Positions 1 to 6,791 of a stretch of DNA of 9,383 nt are shown piece by piece. The notes beneath the pieces are model-generated. The model saw only the letters and a program-made list of their open reading frames with translations. It had not been told where the DNA came from and made no database searches. The translations under genes were made by a program, and so were the position numbers. The first letter of the stretch is position 1. Each line of letters starts with the position of its first letter. Source of the stretch: Ignavibacteriales bacterium UBA6490 (lineage in GTDB: Bacteria; Bacteroidota; Ignavibacteria; Ignavibacteriales; Ignavibacteriaceae); contig DJMM01000056.1 in assembly GCA_002435365.1 (NCBI GenBank), forward strand, positions 48,938 to 58,320, given 5' to 3'.

Positions 1-780
1 CATGGCAGCGTCAAAAAAGAAATGGGGCCCCTGTCGGATGTTCTCATACTTGACAATTACGAAAAATGGAAAGGTCCTTATCAAGATGTTGAAATTTCAC
101 CCCTGAGAGAGATCATTAAACAAGAACTTCCGGGGGAATATTTTATCGTAAGCGATAAAGCCCATTCCATTGAGCATTCCATCGAGGCGCTGATTCCTTT
201 TCTCCAGTACTATAACCGGAAAATTAAGATCACTCCGATTATGGTTACACAGATGGATATGGAAAGATTGAATGAAATTTCCGGAAGGTTATCTGAAATT
301 ATAACGGAGTATATAAAGTCAAACAATCTTGAACCGGGAAAGGATATTTTTTTTCTTATCTCCAATGATGCGAATCATTACGGTACAGATTTCGGTAATT
401 CGCCGTATGGTCTGGACGCAGCCGCTCATAAGAGTGCAACCGACAATGATAAAAATATTATTTCCCGTGATCTTGATGGTCCGCTGACAAACGATAAAAT
501 AGAAAGGACTGCTTCGGATCTCTGGCCCGGCAATCCGGAAAAACCGGTCCCGTTATGGTGCGGCAGGTACCCTGTTGTATTCGGACTAAGGACCATTCTT
601 AATATTACAGAACAGACCGGACTTCCGGAAGTATCCGGAAAGCTTTTAAAATATTCCGATTCGTTTACAGAGAAAGTTCTCCCCATAAAGAATACCGGAA
701 TGGGGATAACTGCGGTATTTTCTTATCAGCACTGGTGTGGCTGGTTTACGGAGGGATTTTACTATAACCACAAGAAGTAG
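1..780 (+). CDS. MEMO1-family protein (AmmeMemoRadiSam system protein B type), 5'-partial
   Basis: The frame is open from base 1 (reading HGSVKKE before the Met at base 22) to the TAG at 778-780, so the gene begins outside the window and the Met at 22 is probably internal. The MEMO1 family binds a metal through conserved His, Asp and Cys residues and is related to extradiol dioxygenases; its bacterial role is unknown, but it often belongs to a set with an AMMECR1-like protein and a radical SAM enzyme. Counting from the Met at 22, the visible signatures are EHSIE at 51-55 (His52), SNDANHYG at 114-121 (Asp116, His119) and WCGRYP at 179-184 (Cys180). These match human MEMO1 EHSIEMHLP, SSDFCHWG and ICGRHP. 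The His at base 1 may belong to the first His motif. No signal peptide can be judged because the N-terminus is missing. It converges on kinase A across 58 bases, with no hairpin terminator visible. The family call is firm; the biological role is not. Confidence 0.85.
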   Translation, partial: HGSVKKEMGPLSDVLILDNYEKWKGPYQDVEISPLREIIKQELPGEYFIVSDKAHSIEHSIEALIPFLQYYNRKIKITPIMVTQMDMERLNEISGRLSEIITEYIKSNNLEPGKDIFFLISNDANHYGTDFGNSPYGLDAAAHKSATDNDKNIISRDLDGPLTNDKIERTASDLWPGNPEKPVPLWCGRYPVVFGLRTILNITEQTGLPEVSGKLLKYSDSFTEKVLPIKNTGMGITAVFSYQHWCGWFTEGFYYNHKK

Positions 781-838
781 CCTGCGATAGGGGTTCGGAA
801 TCTTATTGTGGGAATTTACGTCCGCTGCAGTTTAAGGT

Positions 839-3820
839 TTACCTGTTTTCCAGCCGTCTCAGTTTTTTCTTCGCATCAATTAATTCGGGCAGGTTATTAT
901 CCGCATCTTTCCACATAACTAAAAATTTATTCAGTTGTTCTGCAGCTTTCTCTTTCATTCCTTTTTTCTCATACAGCAAGGCCAGCCGGTAACGGTACCT
1001 GGGATTGGGCAGATATCTTGATTTCCCGTAAGGATCATAGGTTAATAGTTTTAGATACTCAGCTATTGCTTTATCAATATTCCCTTCCTGCAGGTAAGCC
1101 CGAGCCGGGATATCTTTCTCGGGGGGTAAATTATAAATTATAATCTCCGGTGGTCCAAAAGAAGGAATCTGCTGATCGCCGGCCTCAATAAAAGCCGCCA
1201 CAGCTTTTTCAGGTTTCCCTTCAGCCAGTAAAATTTCTGCTTTGAGAAAATAATACCTGTAATTTGCCCAGGAGGGATCTGAAAAATCGCCGATGAGGGA
1301 TTTTATTTTTTCAAGCTTTGCCCATGCTGAATCAAGCTGATTTTTCCTGATATCCACCATCGCAGAAAGAAAAAAATAACCGGTCATCTGCAGGGGGGAC
1401 ACCTCTCCTGAAGTATACCTCGAAATTTTTTCCAGCCATTTCAGCAGCTGCGGCTTTACCAGGTCATATTTTTCGGTTTCAAAATAGACATATGCTTTAT
1501 ACCAGTCTGTCGATGCCTCCAGGTCTCTGGTATTAATCCGGCCCGCTAAAACATTTATTTCGTCAAGATCTTTAAGTGCCCGGGATATTTTCCCGCCCCA
1601 CAGATCAAAAAAGACCCTGATCCAGAGACGGGCAGCCTTTGAACCGGTGCCTTTCGATGCTTCCACCATTTTATCCAGCATACTTTGTGTTTGTGTGAAA
1701 TCTTCACGCATAGCATGGATATATGCAATTTTAGCATTGGTCTCGGTGAAATCAGGTTTTATCTGAAGCGCTCTCCTGTAATTTTCTTCAGCTAGATCAA
1801 TATTTCCTATAGTCCAGTAATAATCCCCCATCGAATCGAAGGGATTGGCATCTTCCGGATTAAGCATGGAATATTTCTTCAGATATTCAATCGCTTTCTC
1901 ATAGTTTCCCATCTTGGAATAAACATAGGCGATCTGATTGATTGCCACACTGTAATCGGGATCGAGCTGGAGGGCTTTGTTCAGGGCAGCTATTGCAGCA
2001 GTCAATTTATTTTCCCTGTGATAATAGACGCCAAGGTCATAAAATACGGTTTTTTCCCTGGGATATTTTTCAGCTAGTTCATTCAGAAGAAGAAGTCTTT
2101 TCTCTTTGTTTTCTTCAACATTCAGCGCGTATGATGCATCTATCATCAAGCGCTCTTTTTCCGTTGCCTTTAATGAGTAAAGATGTGCTTTTTCCAGCTC
2201 CTCGTTTCTTTTCTTGTTTTCATATTTTGCGGAGTAAGTATTGGCAAGATAATAGTGCGCCATTGCGAAGGTAGAGTCTATGGCAATTGCATTTTCAAGG
2301 CTTTTCACAGCATCTTCCGCATAGTATCTGTCGTAGTCTTCCCTGCCTTTCAGATAATAATTATAAGCCTCGATGGAATTTGTAGTTACATCGATCACTT
2401 TCATTTTTTCAGCAGCTATTTTACTGAATGAAATTCCAATGCTCCGGGAAATTTCACTGCTGAGTTCATCTATCTGGGACTCCAGAATACTGGCAATTCC
2501 TTCCCCTTTCGAACTCACGCTTTGGATAATTTTCTTTGTAGTCACATCCAGTATTTTTATATCGGTGGCAAACATATTGCCTGCCTTTATATAACTTCCT
2601 ATAACTATTATATCAACGCCATCCCGGCTGCATATATCAAATCCCAGGTTCTTATCAATAACCTGCACCTCCGCTTTGCCCATCTGTTTAAGGATATCCT
2701 GCATCCTTTCCCAGGTGGTTACCCTGAAATATTTTGACTGTTCCAGGTTGGTAATGAGCAGGTTTGGGATTGCCTTCTGCAGGTAATCAAAAGTATTATC
2801 CCCGGTCTGATTTTCAAAACTGATAACAGCTATGGGGGTTGGCTCGGCCACAAAAACTTCTTCGGATGAAAACGGTTTCAGAATTAAAACGGCAATAACG
2901 GCAGCTGCCAGGAATAATGCAGGCAGCAAATATTTAAAGTGTTTTTTTACAAATGATTCTTTCCTGACAATTTCAGTTTTTTTTGTTTGAACTGTCGCGG
3001 TCGCTGAATCTTTCAGAAGATTCTTCAGGTCGACCATCATTTCATCTATATGCTGATAACGGTCGGAGGGATTTTTTCTAAGTGCTTTGGCAATTATTCT
3101 CTCCAGTTCCATGGGAATATTTGAGCGGACAGCTGTTACAGGTTCAGGTTCCTCATTAAGTATTGAATATAACATCGACTGCTCATAGTCTCCCCTGAAT
3201 GGAAGCCGGCCGGTTAGCATTTCATATATCACTATACCCAGGGACCAGATATCAGTACGATTGTCCGTTTTTTCTCCGCGTGCCTGCTCGGGGGACATAT
3301 AAGCAGTGGTTCCCAGCGTCTCCCCAACCCTTGTTAATACAGAGTACCCGGTCAGCTTTGCCAGTCCGAAGTCAAGTATTTTTACGGATCGGTCTTCGGT
3401 GACAAAAATATTTGCTGGTTTAATATCCCTATGGATTATCTTTTTTTCATGGGCTTTCTGAAGACCGGCCGATATCTGCAAAGCAATATCTATTGTATCT
3501 TCAATTTTTAATGGTCCTCTTTCTATATTTTTCTTAAGTGTTTCCCCTTCATAGCAGTCCATGCATATAAATATCTGTCCATCCTTGGTTTCATCTATAT
3601 CGTGAATGGTACAAATATTATTGTGCTGAATTGAAGAAGCGGCCTGGGCTTCATGTATGAATCTTTTTTTTGCATCTTCATCGCGGGTAAGTTCCGGCGG
3701 CAGGAACTTAAGGGCTACTGTGCGGTTAAGTTTAAAGTCTTCGGCTTTATAAACTACTCCCATTCCGCCGCCGCCGAGCTTTTCTACTATTTTGTAATGG
3801 GAAATTACTTTATCAATCAT
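839..3820 (-). CDS. Kinase A: membrane Ser/Thr protein kinase with FlgO-like and TPR regions (993 aa)
   Basis: An active-looking Hanks-type kinase occupies about residues 8-268: glycine loop GGGGMG 16-21, VALK with Lys38, helix-C Glu57, HRDIKPAN 130-137 (catalytic Asp132), DFG 150-152 and SPE 176-178. A single hydrophobic helix lies at about 297-315, preceded by lysines (FVKKHFK), which puts the kinase in the cytoplasm and the rest outside it. Residues 329-470 open with PIAVISFENQTGDN and lack the EYFADGL motif of classical TolB-like domains; this looks FlgO/CsgG-like. TPR-type helices follow: about 484-530, 591-623, 624-657, 658-691, and again 904-930 and 943-973. Residues 700-860 are helical but not recognised. 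The start is fixed: the frame is closed by TAA 25 bases upstream with no ATG, GTG or TTG between. No strong Shine-Dalgarno sits next to this ATG; the good one, further up, serves a short leader ORF. Probably co-transcribed with kinase B. Ligand and substrates are unknown. Confidence 0.93.
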   Translation of the reverse strand: MIDKVISHYKIVEKLGGGGMGVVYKAEDFKLNRTVALKFLPPELTRDEDAKKRFIHEAQAASSIQHNNICTIHDIDETKDGQIFICMDCYEGETLKKNIERGPLKIEDTIDIALQISAGLQKAHEKKIIHRDIKPANIFVTEDRSVKILDFGLAKLTGYSVLTRVGETLGTTAYMSPEQARGEKTDNRTDIWSLGIVIYEMLTGRLPFRGDYEQSMLYSILNEEPEPVTAVRSNIPMELERIIAKALRKNPSDRYQHIDEMMVDLKNLLKDSATATVQTKKTEIVRKESFVKKHFKYLLPALFLAAAVIAVLILKPFSSEEVFVAEPTPIAVISFENQTGDNTFDYLQKAIPNLLITNLEQSKYFRVTTWERMQDILKQMGKAEVQVIDKNLGFDICSRDGVDIIVIGSYIKAGNMFATDIKILDVTTKKIIQSVSSKGEGIASILESQIDELSSEISRSIGISFSKIAAEKMKVIDVTTNSIEAYNYYLKGREDYDRYYAEDAVKSLENAIAIDSTFAMAHYYLANTYSAKYENKKRNEELEKAHLYSLKATEKERLMIDASYALNVEENKEKRLLLLNELAEKYPREKTVFYDLGVYYHRENKLTAAIAALNKALQLDPDYSVAINQIAYVYSKMGNYEKAIEYLKKYSMLNPEDANPFDSMGDYYWTIGNIDLAEENYRRALQIKPDFTETNAKIAYIHAMREDFTQTQSMLDKMVEASKGTGSKAARLWIRVFFDLWGGKISRALKDLDEINVLAGRINTRDLEASTDWYKAYVYFETEKYDLVKPQLLKWLEKISRYTSGEVSPLQMTGYFFLSAMVDIRKNQLDSAWAKLEKIKSLIGDFSDPSWANYRYYFLKAEILLAEGKPEKAVAAFIEAGDQQIPSFGPPEIIIYNLPPEKDIPARAYLQEGNIDKAIAEYLKLLTYDPYGKSRYLPNPRYRYRLALLYEKKGMKEKAAEQLNKFLVMWKDADNNLPELIDAKKKLRRLENR

Positions 3821-3849
3821 TTGATCATTTTCTTTTTATCTCGTTTCAT
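3817..3849 (-). CDS. Possible 10-codon leader ORF (MKRDKKKMIK) overlapping the kinase A start
   Basis: Reading leftwards, ATG at 3849-3847 opens ten codons ending in TGA at 3819-3817. The stop overlaps the kinase A ATG (3820-3818) as ATGA, the usual arrangement for translational coupling. AGGAAG (3860-3855) lies 5 bases upstream of this ATG, good ribosome-binding spacing, and directly abuts the kinase B stop codon. The same AGGAAG is 34 bases from the kinase A ATG, too far to serve it directly. The peptide is lysine-rich and resembles nothing I know. I infer that ribosomes finishing B may translate this short frame and restart on A. A chance ORF in A-rich sequence remains possible, since ten codons is too short for coding statistics. 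Confidence 0.35.
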   Translation of the reverse strand: MKRDKKKMIK

Positions 3850-3854
3850 TATAT

Positions 3855-3860
3855 CTTCCT
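3855..3860 (-). promoter_or_regulatory. Strong Shine-Dalgarno AGGAAG between kinase B and kinase A
   Basis: AGGAAG on the - strand is immediately downstream of the kinase B TAA. It sits 5 bases before the ATG of the short leader ORF and 34 bases before the kinase A ATG. It is the best ribosome-binding sequence in the B-A gap, which makes the leader ORF more credible. Confidence 0.5.
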
Positions 3861-6446
3861 TTACTTTGACAGTAATGATTTAAACCTTTTACTGTTCCTG
3901 AGAGGATCGTATATCGGATCAAGCCTTAAAATTTGTGCGGTTATTATCTTTGGTTTCTCAGGTGATAAAAGATATTCCAGTTTGCCAAGGGCATCATCGT
4001 ATTTACCGGTCATTATCAGAACCTTCACATAACTGATAAGTGCAAACGTTCCTCTGATAGGGTCTTTCGAAACAGAAAGGAGATCAATTGCGTGTTCTGA
4101 TTCATGTACAGCTGCTTCATTCATCCCCAGACCAGCATAAACAATTCCTAATGCGCTATGCAGTCTTTCATCATTGGAATTATTTTTAATTTCGGATTCC
4201 AGAAAAGCCCTGGCGGTGTCAAATGAGGCTTTTGACAAAGCTGTATCTTTTGTAAACCCGTAAATAATTCCCCTAAGCATTGAAACCGGACTTACAGTAA
4301 CCTGGTCTTCATACAATGGTGCAGTTACTTTGCTAAGCCGGTTCAGTGCAGAAATGTAATTGCGCTCGTAAATGTCCAGCCTGGTCAGATATTCCCAGGG
4401 CTGATCCTTTAAAACTATTCGCTCAATTTCACTCCGGCTTTTCTTTATATCTCCTGTCCAGAGCAAACATATATCAGCCTTGCGAATATATGCCCATACC
4501 TGGTTAGGACGAATTGAAATGTGGCGTTCCAAATACTCTTCGGCTTCAGCAAACCTTCCCATCCATGAAAGTGAAACACCCATTTCATAAATAGTGTTCG
4601 GAAATTTAGGGTCGAGTTCAAGACCTTCTTTCTGCAGTTCTAATGACTCTTCAAATTTCCCCTGCCGTCTGAGTATATAAGCTTTAGCAAGTATAATATT
4701 ACTGTTGTTTGGTAAACCTTTTTCGGCAGTAGAAAATGCCTTTAATGCCAGGTCATAGTTCCTGAAACCGAAATAATAATAATAGCCAAGCACAAAATAT
4801 GCTTCGGGCATTTGGGGTTGGAGAGCAAATGCGCTGTCAAGATATTTTTTGGCTAAAGAAAGATGTTCGTTCGCATGATCGAATCCAAACCAGTGATACC
4901 TCATATGAGCATTTGAAAGACGCAGGAATGCTAATGCAAAAGTTGAGTCCATTCCCACAACTTCCTTAAAAATACTTATTTTTTTCTCGAGATCCTGTCG
5001 CTCATATGAGCCTATTGAGATTCCCCTTAAATATAACTTATATGCTTCAGTGTTTTTTGTAGGGATCTTCTCAATACCATGTTTTTCAAATTCATTTAAT
5101 ACGATATCAAGTGATCCAACCACCTTCAGGGCAATCTCGGTCTGGATAGTAAAAATATCAATAAAATTACGGTCCATATTATCTGACCACAGAAGCATAT
5201 CTTGTGAAATTTTTATAAGGCGCGGGGTTATCCGGATTCTGGCCCCGTCTCCTGTTTTCACCCATCTGATTGTCCCCTCAAGGATATAATCAACACCAAG
5301 TTCCTTAGCAATAACCGGCAGCGCTTTTGTGGTCTTTTTATACTGGCTGGAACTTGTCGATGATATAACTCCCAGATTGCCAACCCTGCTTAAGCGTGAT
5401 GTTATTTCATCGGTCAATCCATCTGCGAAGTATTCATCCTCTGCAGGTCCGAGGTTTTGAAATGGAAGAACCGCAATCATTTTCAGAACCGGTGCTTCAC
5501 TTTCTTCGACAATTATCAAAAAATAAATCATCAAAGCCAGGCTGAGCAGTCCAACAGAAATTCCAAATGGTAAAATACCTCTTCTTATCATTCCCCTTAA
5601 CCCTTTACCATATCTTTTACTAACACCACCCCGAGTTTCCAAGCAGGTTTTCAGCTCACTCAGCATCTCATCCATAAATTTGAAGCGCTCATCCGGATTT
5701 TTTCTTAACGATTTAAGAATAACCCTCTCAACCTGTTCCGGTATATTACTCTGTAATTTAGATGGCTGTTCGGGTTCCTCATTCAGTATATTATATATTA
5801 CCGCATTATCATATTCACCCTTGAAGGGAAACCTGCCTGTTGACATTTCATATAACACAACACCGAAAGCCCATACATCTGTCCTGCTGTCAACCTGTTC
5901 ACCCCTGGCCTGCTCGGGTGACATATATGCTGCAGTACCAACAGTCGATCCTGTTTTTGTCATCATGGTCTGTCCGGACAACTTTGCTAATCCGAAATCA
6001 AGAATCTTAACCTGTCCTTCGCTGGTGATGAATATGTTGGCAGGTTTGATATCCCGGTGAGTAATTCCTTTCTCATGTGCTTTTTGCAGACCTTCAGAAA
6101 CCTGAACGGCAATATCCAGTGCCTCCTTTATCTTCAGTGGCCCTCTTTCGATTTTCTCTTTGAGTGTTTCACCTTCATAGCAGTCCATACATATGAATAT
6201 TTGTCCATCTTCAGTCTCTTCAATATCGTGAATGGTGCAGATGTTATTATGCTGTAAAGAAGAAGCTGCCCTTGCTTCCTGGATAAATCTTTTTTTTGCT
6301 TCTTCGTCACGGGTGAGCTCGGGTGGCAGAAATTTAAGTGCGACTGTACGGTTAAGCTTCAGGTCTTCAGCTTTATATACCACTCCCATTCCCCCTCCGC
6401 CGAGTTTCTCTGCAATTTTATAATGAGAGATGGTTTTACCTGTCAT
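3861..6446 (-). CDS. Kinase B: membrane Ser/Thr protein kinase with TolB-like and TPR regions (861 aa)
   Basis: The kinase domain (about residues 8-268) has every catalytic element at the same positions as kinase A: GGGGMG 16-21, Lys38, Glu57, HRDIKPAN 130-137, DFG 150-152, SPE 176-178. By hand count it matches A at about 191 of 270 ungapped positions. A basic stretch (KRYGKGLRGMIRRG) precedes the membrane helix at about 289-312, so the C-terminal part should face out of the cytoplasm. Residues 323-450 form a classical TolB-like domain (IAVLPFQNL, EYFADGLTDEI, LGVDYILEGTIR, LLWSDNMDR), the type found with adenylate cyclases and CadC-like regulators. TPR-like helices follow: about 467-510, 548-580, 584-613, 617-648, and weaker ones to 825. 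The tail RLDPIYDPLRNSKRFKSLL is typical of TolB-like/TPR proteins. The start is supported by GGGAA 7 bases upstream and by the MTGxTISHYK opening shared with kinase C. Probably first gene of a B-A operon. The ligand is unknown. Confidence 0.93.
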   Translation of the reverse strand: MTGKTISHYKIAEKLGGGGMGVVYKAEDLKLNRTVALKFLPPELTRDEEAKKRFIQEARAASSLQHNNICTIHDIEETEDGQIFICMDCYEGETLKEKIERGPLKIKEALDIAVQVSEGLQKAHEKGITHRDIKPANIFITSEGQVKILDFGLAKLSGQTMMTKTGSTVGTAAYMSPEQARGEQVDSRTDVWAFGVVLYEMSTGRFPFKGEYDNAVIYNILNEEPEQPSKLQSNIPEQVERVILKSLRKNPDERFKFMDEMLSELKTCLETRGGVSKRYGKGLRGMIRRGILPFGISVGLLSLALMIYFLIIVEESEAPVLKMIAVLPFQNLGPAEDEYFADGLTDEITSRLSRVGNLGVISSTSSSQYKKTTKALPVIAKELGVDYILEGTIRWVKTGDGARIRITPRLIKISQDMLLWSDNMDRNFIDIFTIQTEIALKVVGSLDIVLNEFEKHGIEKIPTKNTEAYKLYLRGISIGSYERQDLEKKISIFKEVVGMDSTFALAFLRLSNAHMRYHWFGFDHANEHLSLAKKYLDSAFALQPQMPEAYFVLGYYYYFGFRNYDLALKAFSTAEKGLPNNSNIILAKAYILRRQGKFEESLELQKEGLELDPKFPNTIYEMGVSLSWMGRFAEAEEYLERHISIRPNQVWAYIRKADICLLWTGDIKKSRSEIERIVLKDQPWEYLTRLDIYERNYISALNRLSKVTAPLYEDQVTVSPVSMLRGIIYGFTKDTALSKASFDTARAFLESEIKNNSNDERLHSALGIVYAGLGMNEAAVHESEHAIDLLSVSKDPIRGTFALISYVKVLIMTGKYDDALGKLEYLLSPEKPKIITAQILRLDPIYDPLRNSKRFKSLLSK

Positions 6447-6453
6447 TTTTCAT

Positions 6454-6458
6454 TTCCC
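6454..6458 (-). promoter_or_regulatory. Ribosome-binding site of kinase B (GGGAA)
   Basis: GGGAA on the - strand lies 7 bases before the kinase B ATG. An out-of-frame ATG overlaps this spacer (ATGAAAAATG) and would give only a five-codon frame. It is too close to the GGGAA to be the intended start. The same layout, including the ATG seven bases upstream of the real one, occurs before kinase C. Confidence 0.6.
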
Positions 6459-6557
6459 GTATTATTATACAGTTTTCGGAGATCAGATGAGGGCGGAGTG
6501 TGCAGAACTGCTCTTAAAAGTAAGAAAAAATGTAAAAAGAAAAACTGAACCCGAACT

Positions 6558-6567
6558 CTCATTTGAG
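6558..6567. promoter_or_regulatory. Candidate operator CTCATTTGAG upstream of kinase B
   Basis: An inverted repeat, CTCA-TT-TGAG, sits in the middle of the conserved 36-base core, with its near edge 112 bases from the kinase B start codon. The identical sequence lies at the identical distance from the kinase C start. A dimeric regulator could bind it. The arms are only four bases, so symmetry alone would be weak evidence; the conserved position is what supports it. Confidence 0.35.
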
Positions 6568-6603
6568 TCCTTATTCTGTTTTAAATTAAATTGATTTTTG
6601 ATT

Positions 6604-6628
6604 AAAATACAAAACTTCGGGCAGGCAA
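6604..6628 (-). promoter_or_regulatory. Conserved 25-base box at the far end of the control region, kinase B copy
   Basis: On the - strand it begins TTGCCTGCCCGAAG and ends in TTTTGTATTTT. It is identical to 9359-9383. TTGCCT could be a -35-like hexamer (4 of 6 to TTGACA), followed at 17-base spacing by TTAATC here and TTATAC in the kinase C copy, both poor -10 matches. It is GC-rich compared with its surroundings. I can say it is conserved but not that it is a promoter. Confidence 0.4.
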
Positions 6629-6791
6629 GCAATAATAGTCAGGGACAGTTAAACTTAACTTTGTGCTTCAGTATTATCATTCTATGAAGTTATTACTCAA
6701 AATACTGATTAATCGTTAGTGTCAAACAGTTCAAAAAACATAATTTATCAATTTATCATTAACTCCACTTCTTTTACAAAATACAGTTTCT
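6629..6791. other. AT-rich gap between kinase C stop and the kinase B control region
   Basis: No gene is supported in this 163-base stretch. It holds an 8-base inverted repeat, TCAGTATT at 6668-6675 and AATACTGA at 6701-6708, around 25 bases, and a short palindrome AGTTAA-AC-TTAACT at 6647-6660. No T-run follows either on the - strand, so neither is a convincing intrinsic terminator for kinase C. On the - strand TTGACA (6725-6720) is followed after 15 bases by TATTTT (6704-6699), a weak promoter candidate with short spacing. Whether C and B are transcribed together cannot be told from this. Confidence 0.4.

Larger units (their letters stand above)
6447..6628 (-). repeat. Duplicated upstream control region, copy in front of kinase B
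   Basis: This block aligns with 9201-9383 in front of kinase C over its whole length, with landmarks at matching distances from the start codon. GATCAGATGAGG begins 35 bases from the ATG in both. A 36-base core (6547-6582 against 9301-9336) differs at one position, and a 25-base box (6604-6628 against 9359-9383) is identical. The stretch between GATCAGATGAGG and the core is clearly less conserved. Conservation of the cores in non-coding DNA suggests promoter, operator or leader RNA function inherited when the gene was duplicated. A recent recombination tract would give the same look, but the weaker identity around the cores argues against it. Confidence 0.85.

Noticed and set aside
426..686. 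Open frame on the - strand inside the MEMO-type gene
   Set aside because: It lies wholly within a well-recognised coding frame, resembles no family and is best explained as a shadow of that gene.
781..838. Possible bidirectional terminator between the MEMO-type gene and kinase A
   Set aside because: The genes converge here, so a terminator is expected, but I found no stem with a following T-run on either strand.
1942..2274. Open frame of 110 codons on the + strand opposite kinase A
   Set aside because: The translation has no recognisable domain and the opposite strand carries clear TPR coding sequence. The same applies to the other + strand frames across 2183-6423 and 9011-9226.
6454..6480. 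TATAAT-like sequence just upstream of the kinase B start (TGTATAATAATACGG on the - strand)
   Set aside because: A start site from this -10 would fall on the ribosome-binding site, there is no -35 match at normal spacing, and the kinase C copy does not preserve it exactly.
6604..6628. The GCCTGCCCGAAG box as half of an intrinsic terminator hairpin
   Set aside because: No complementary CTTCGGGCAGGC arm lies nearby on the same strand in either copy visible here, so no stem can form within the window.
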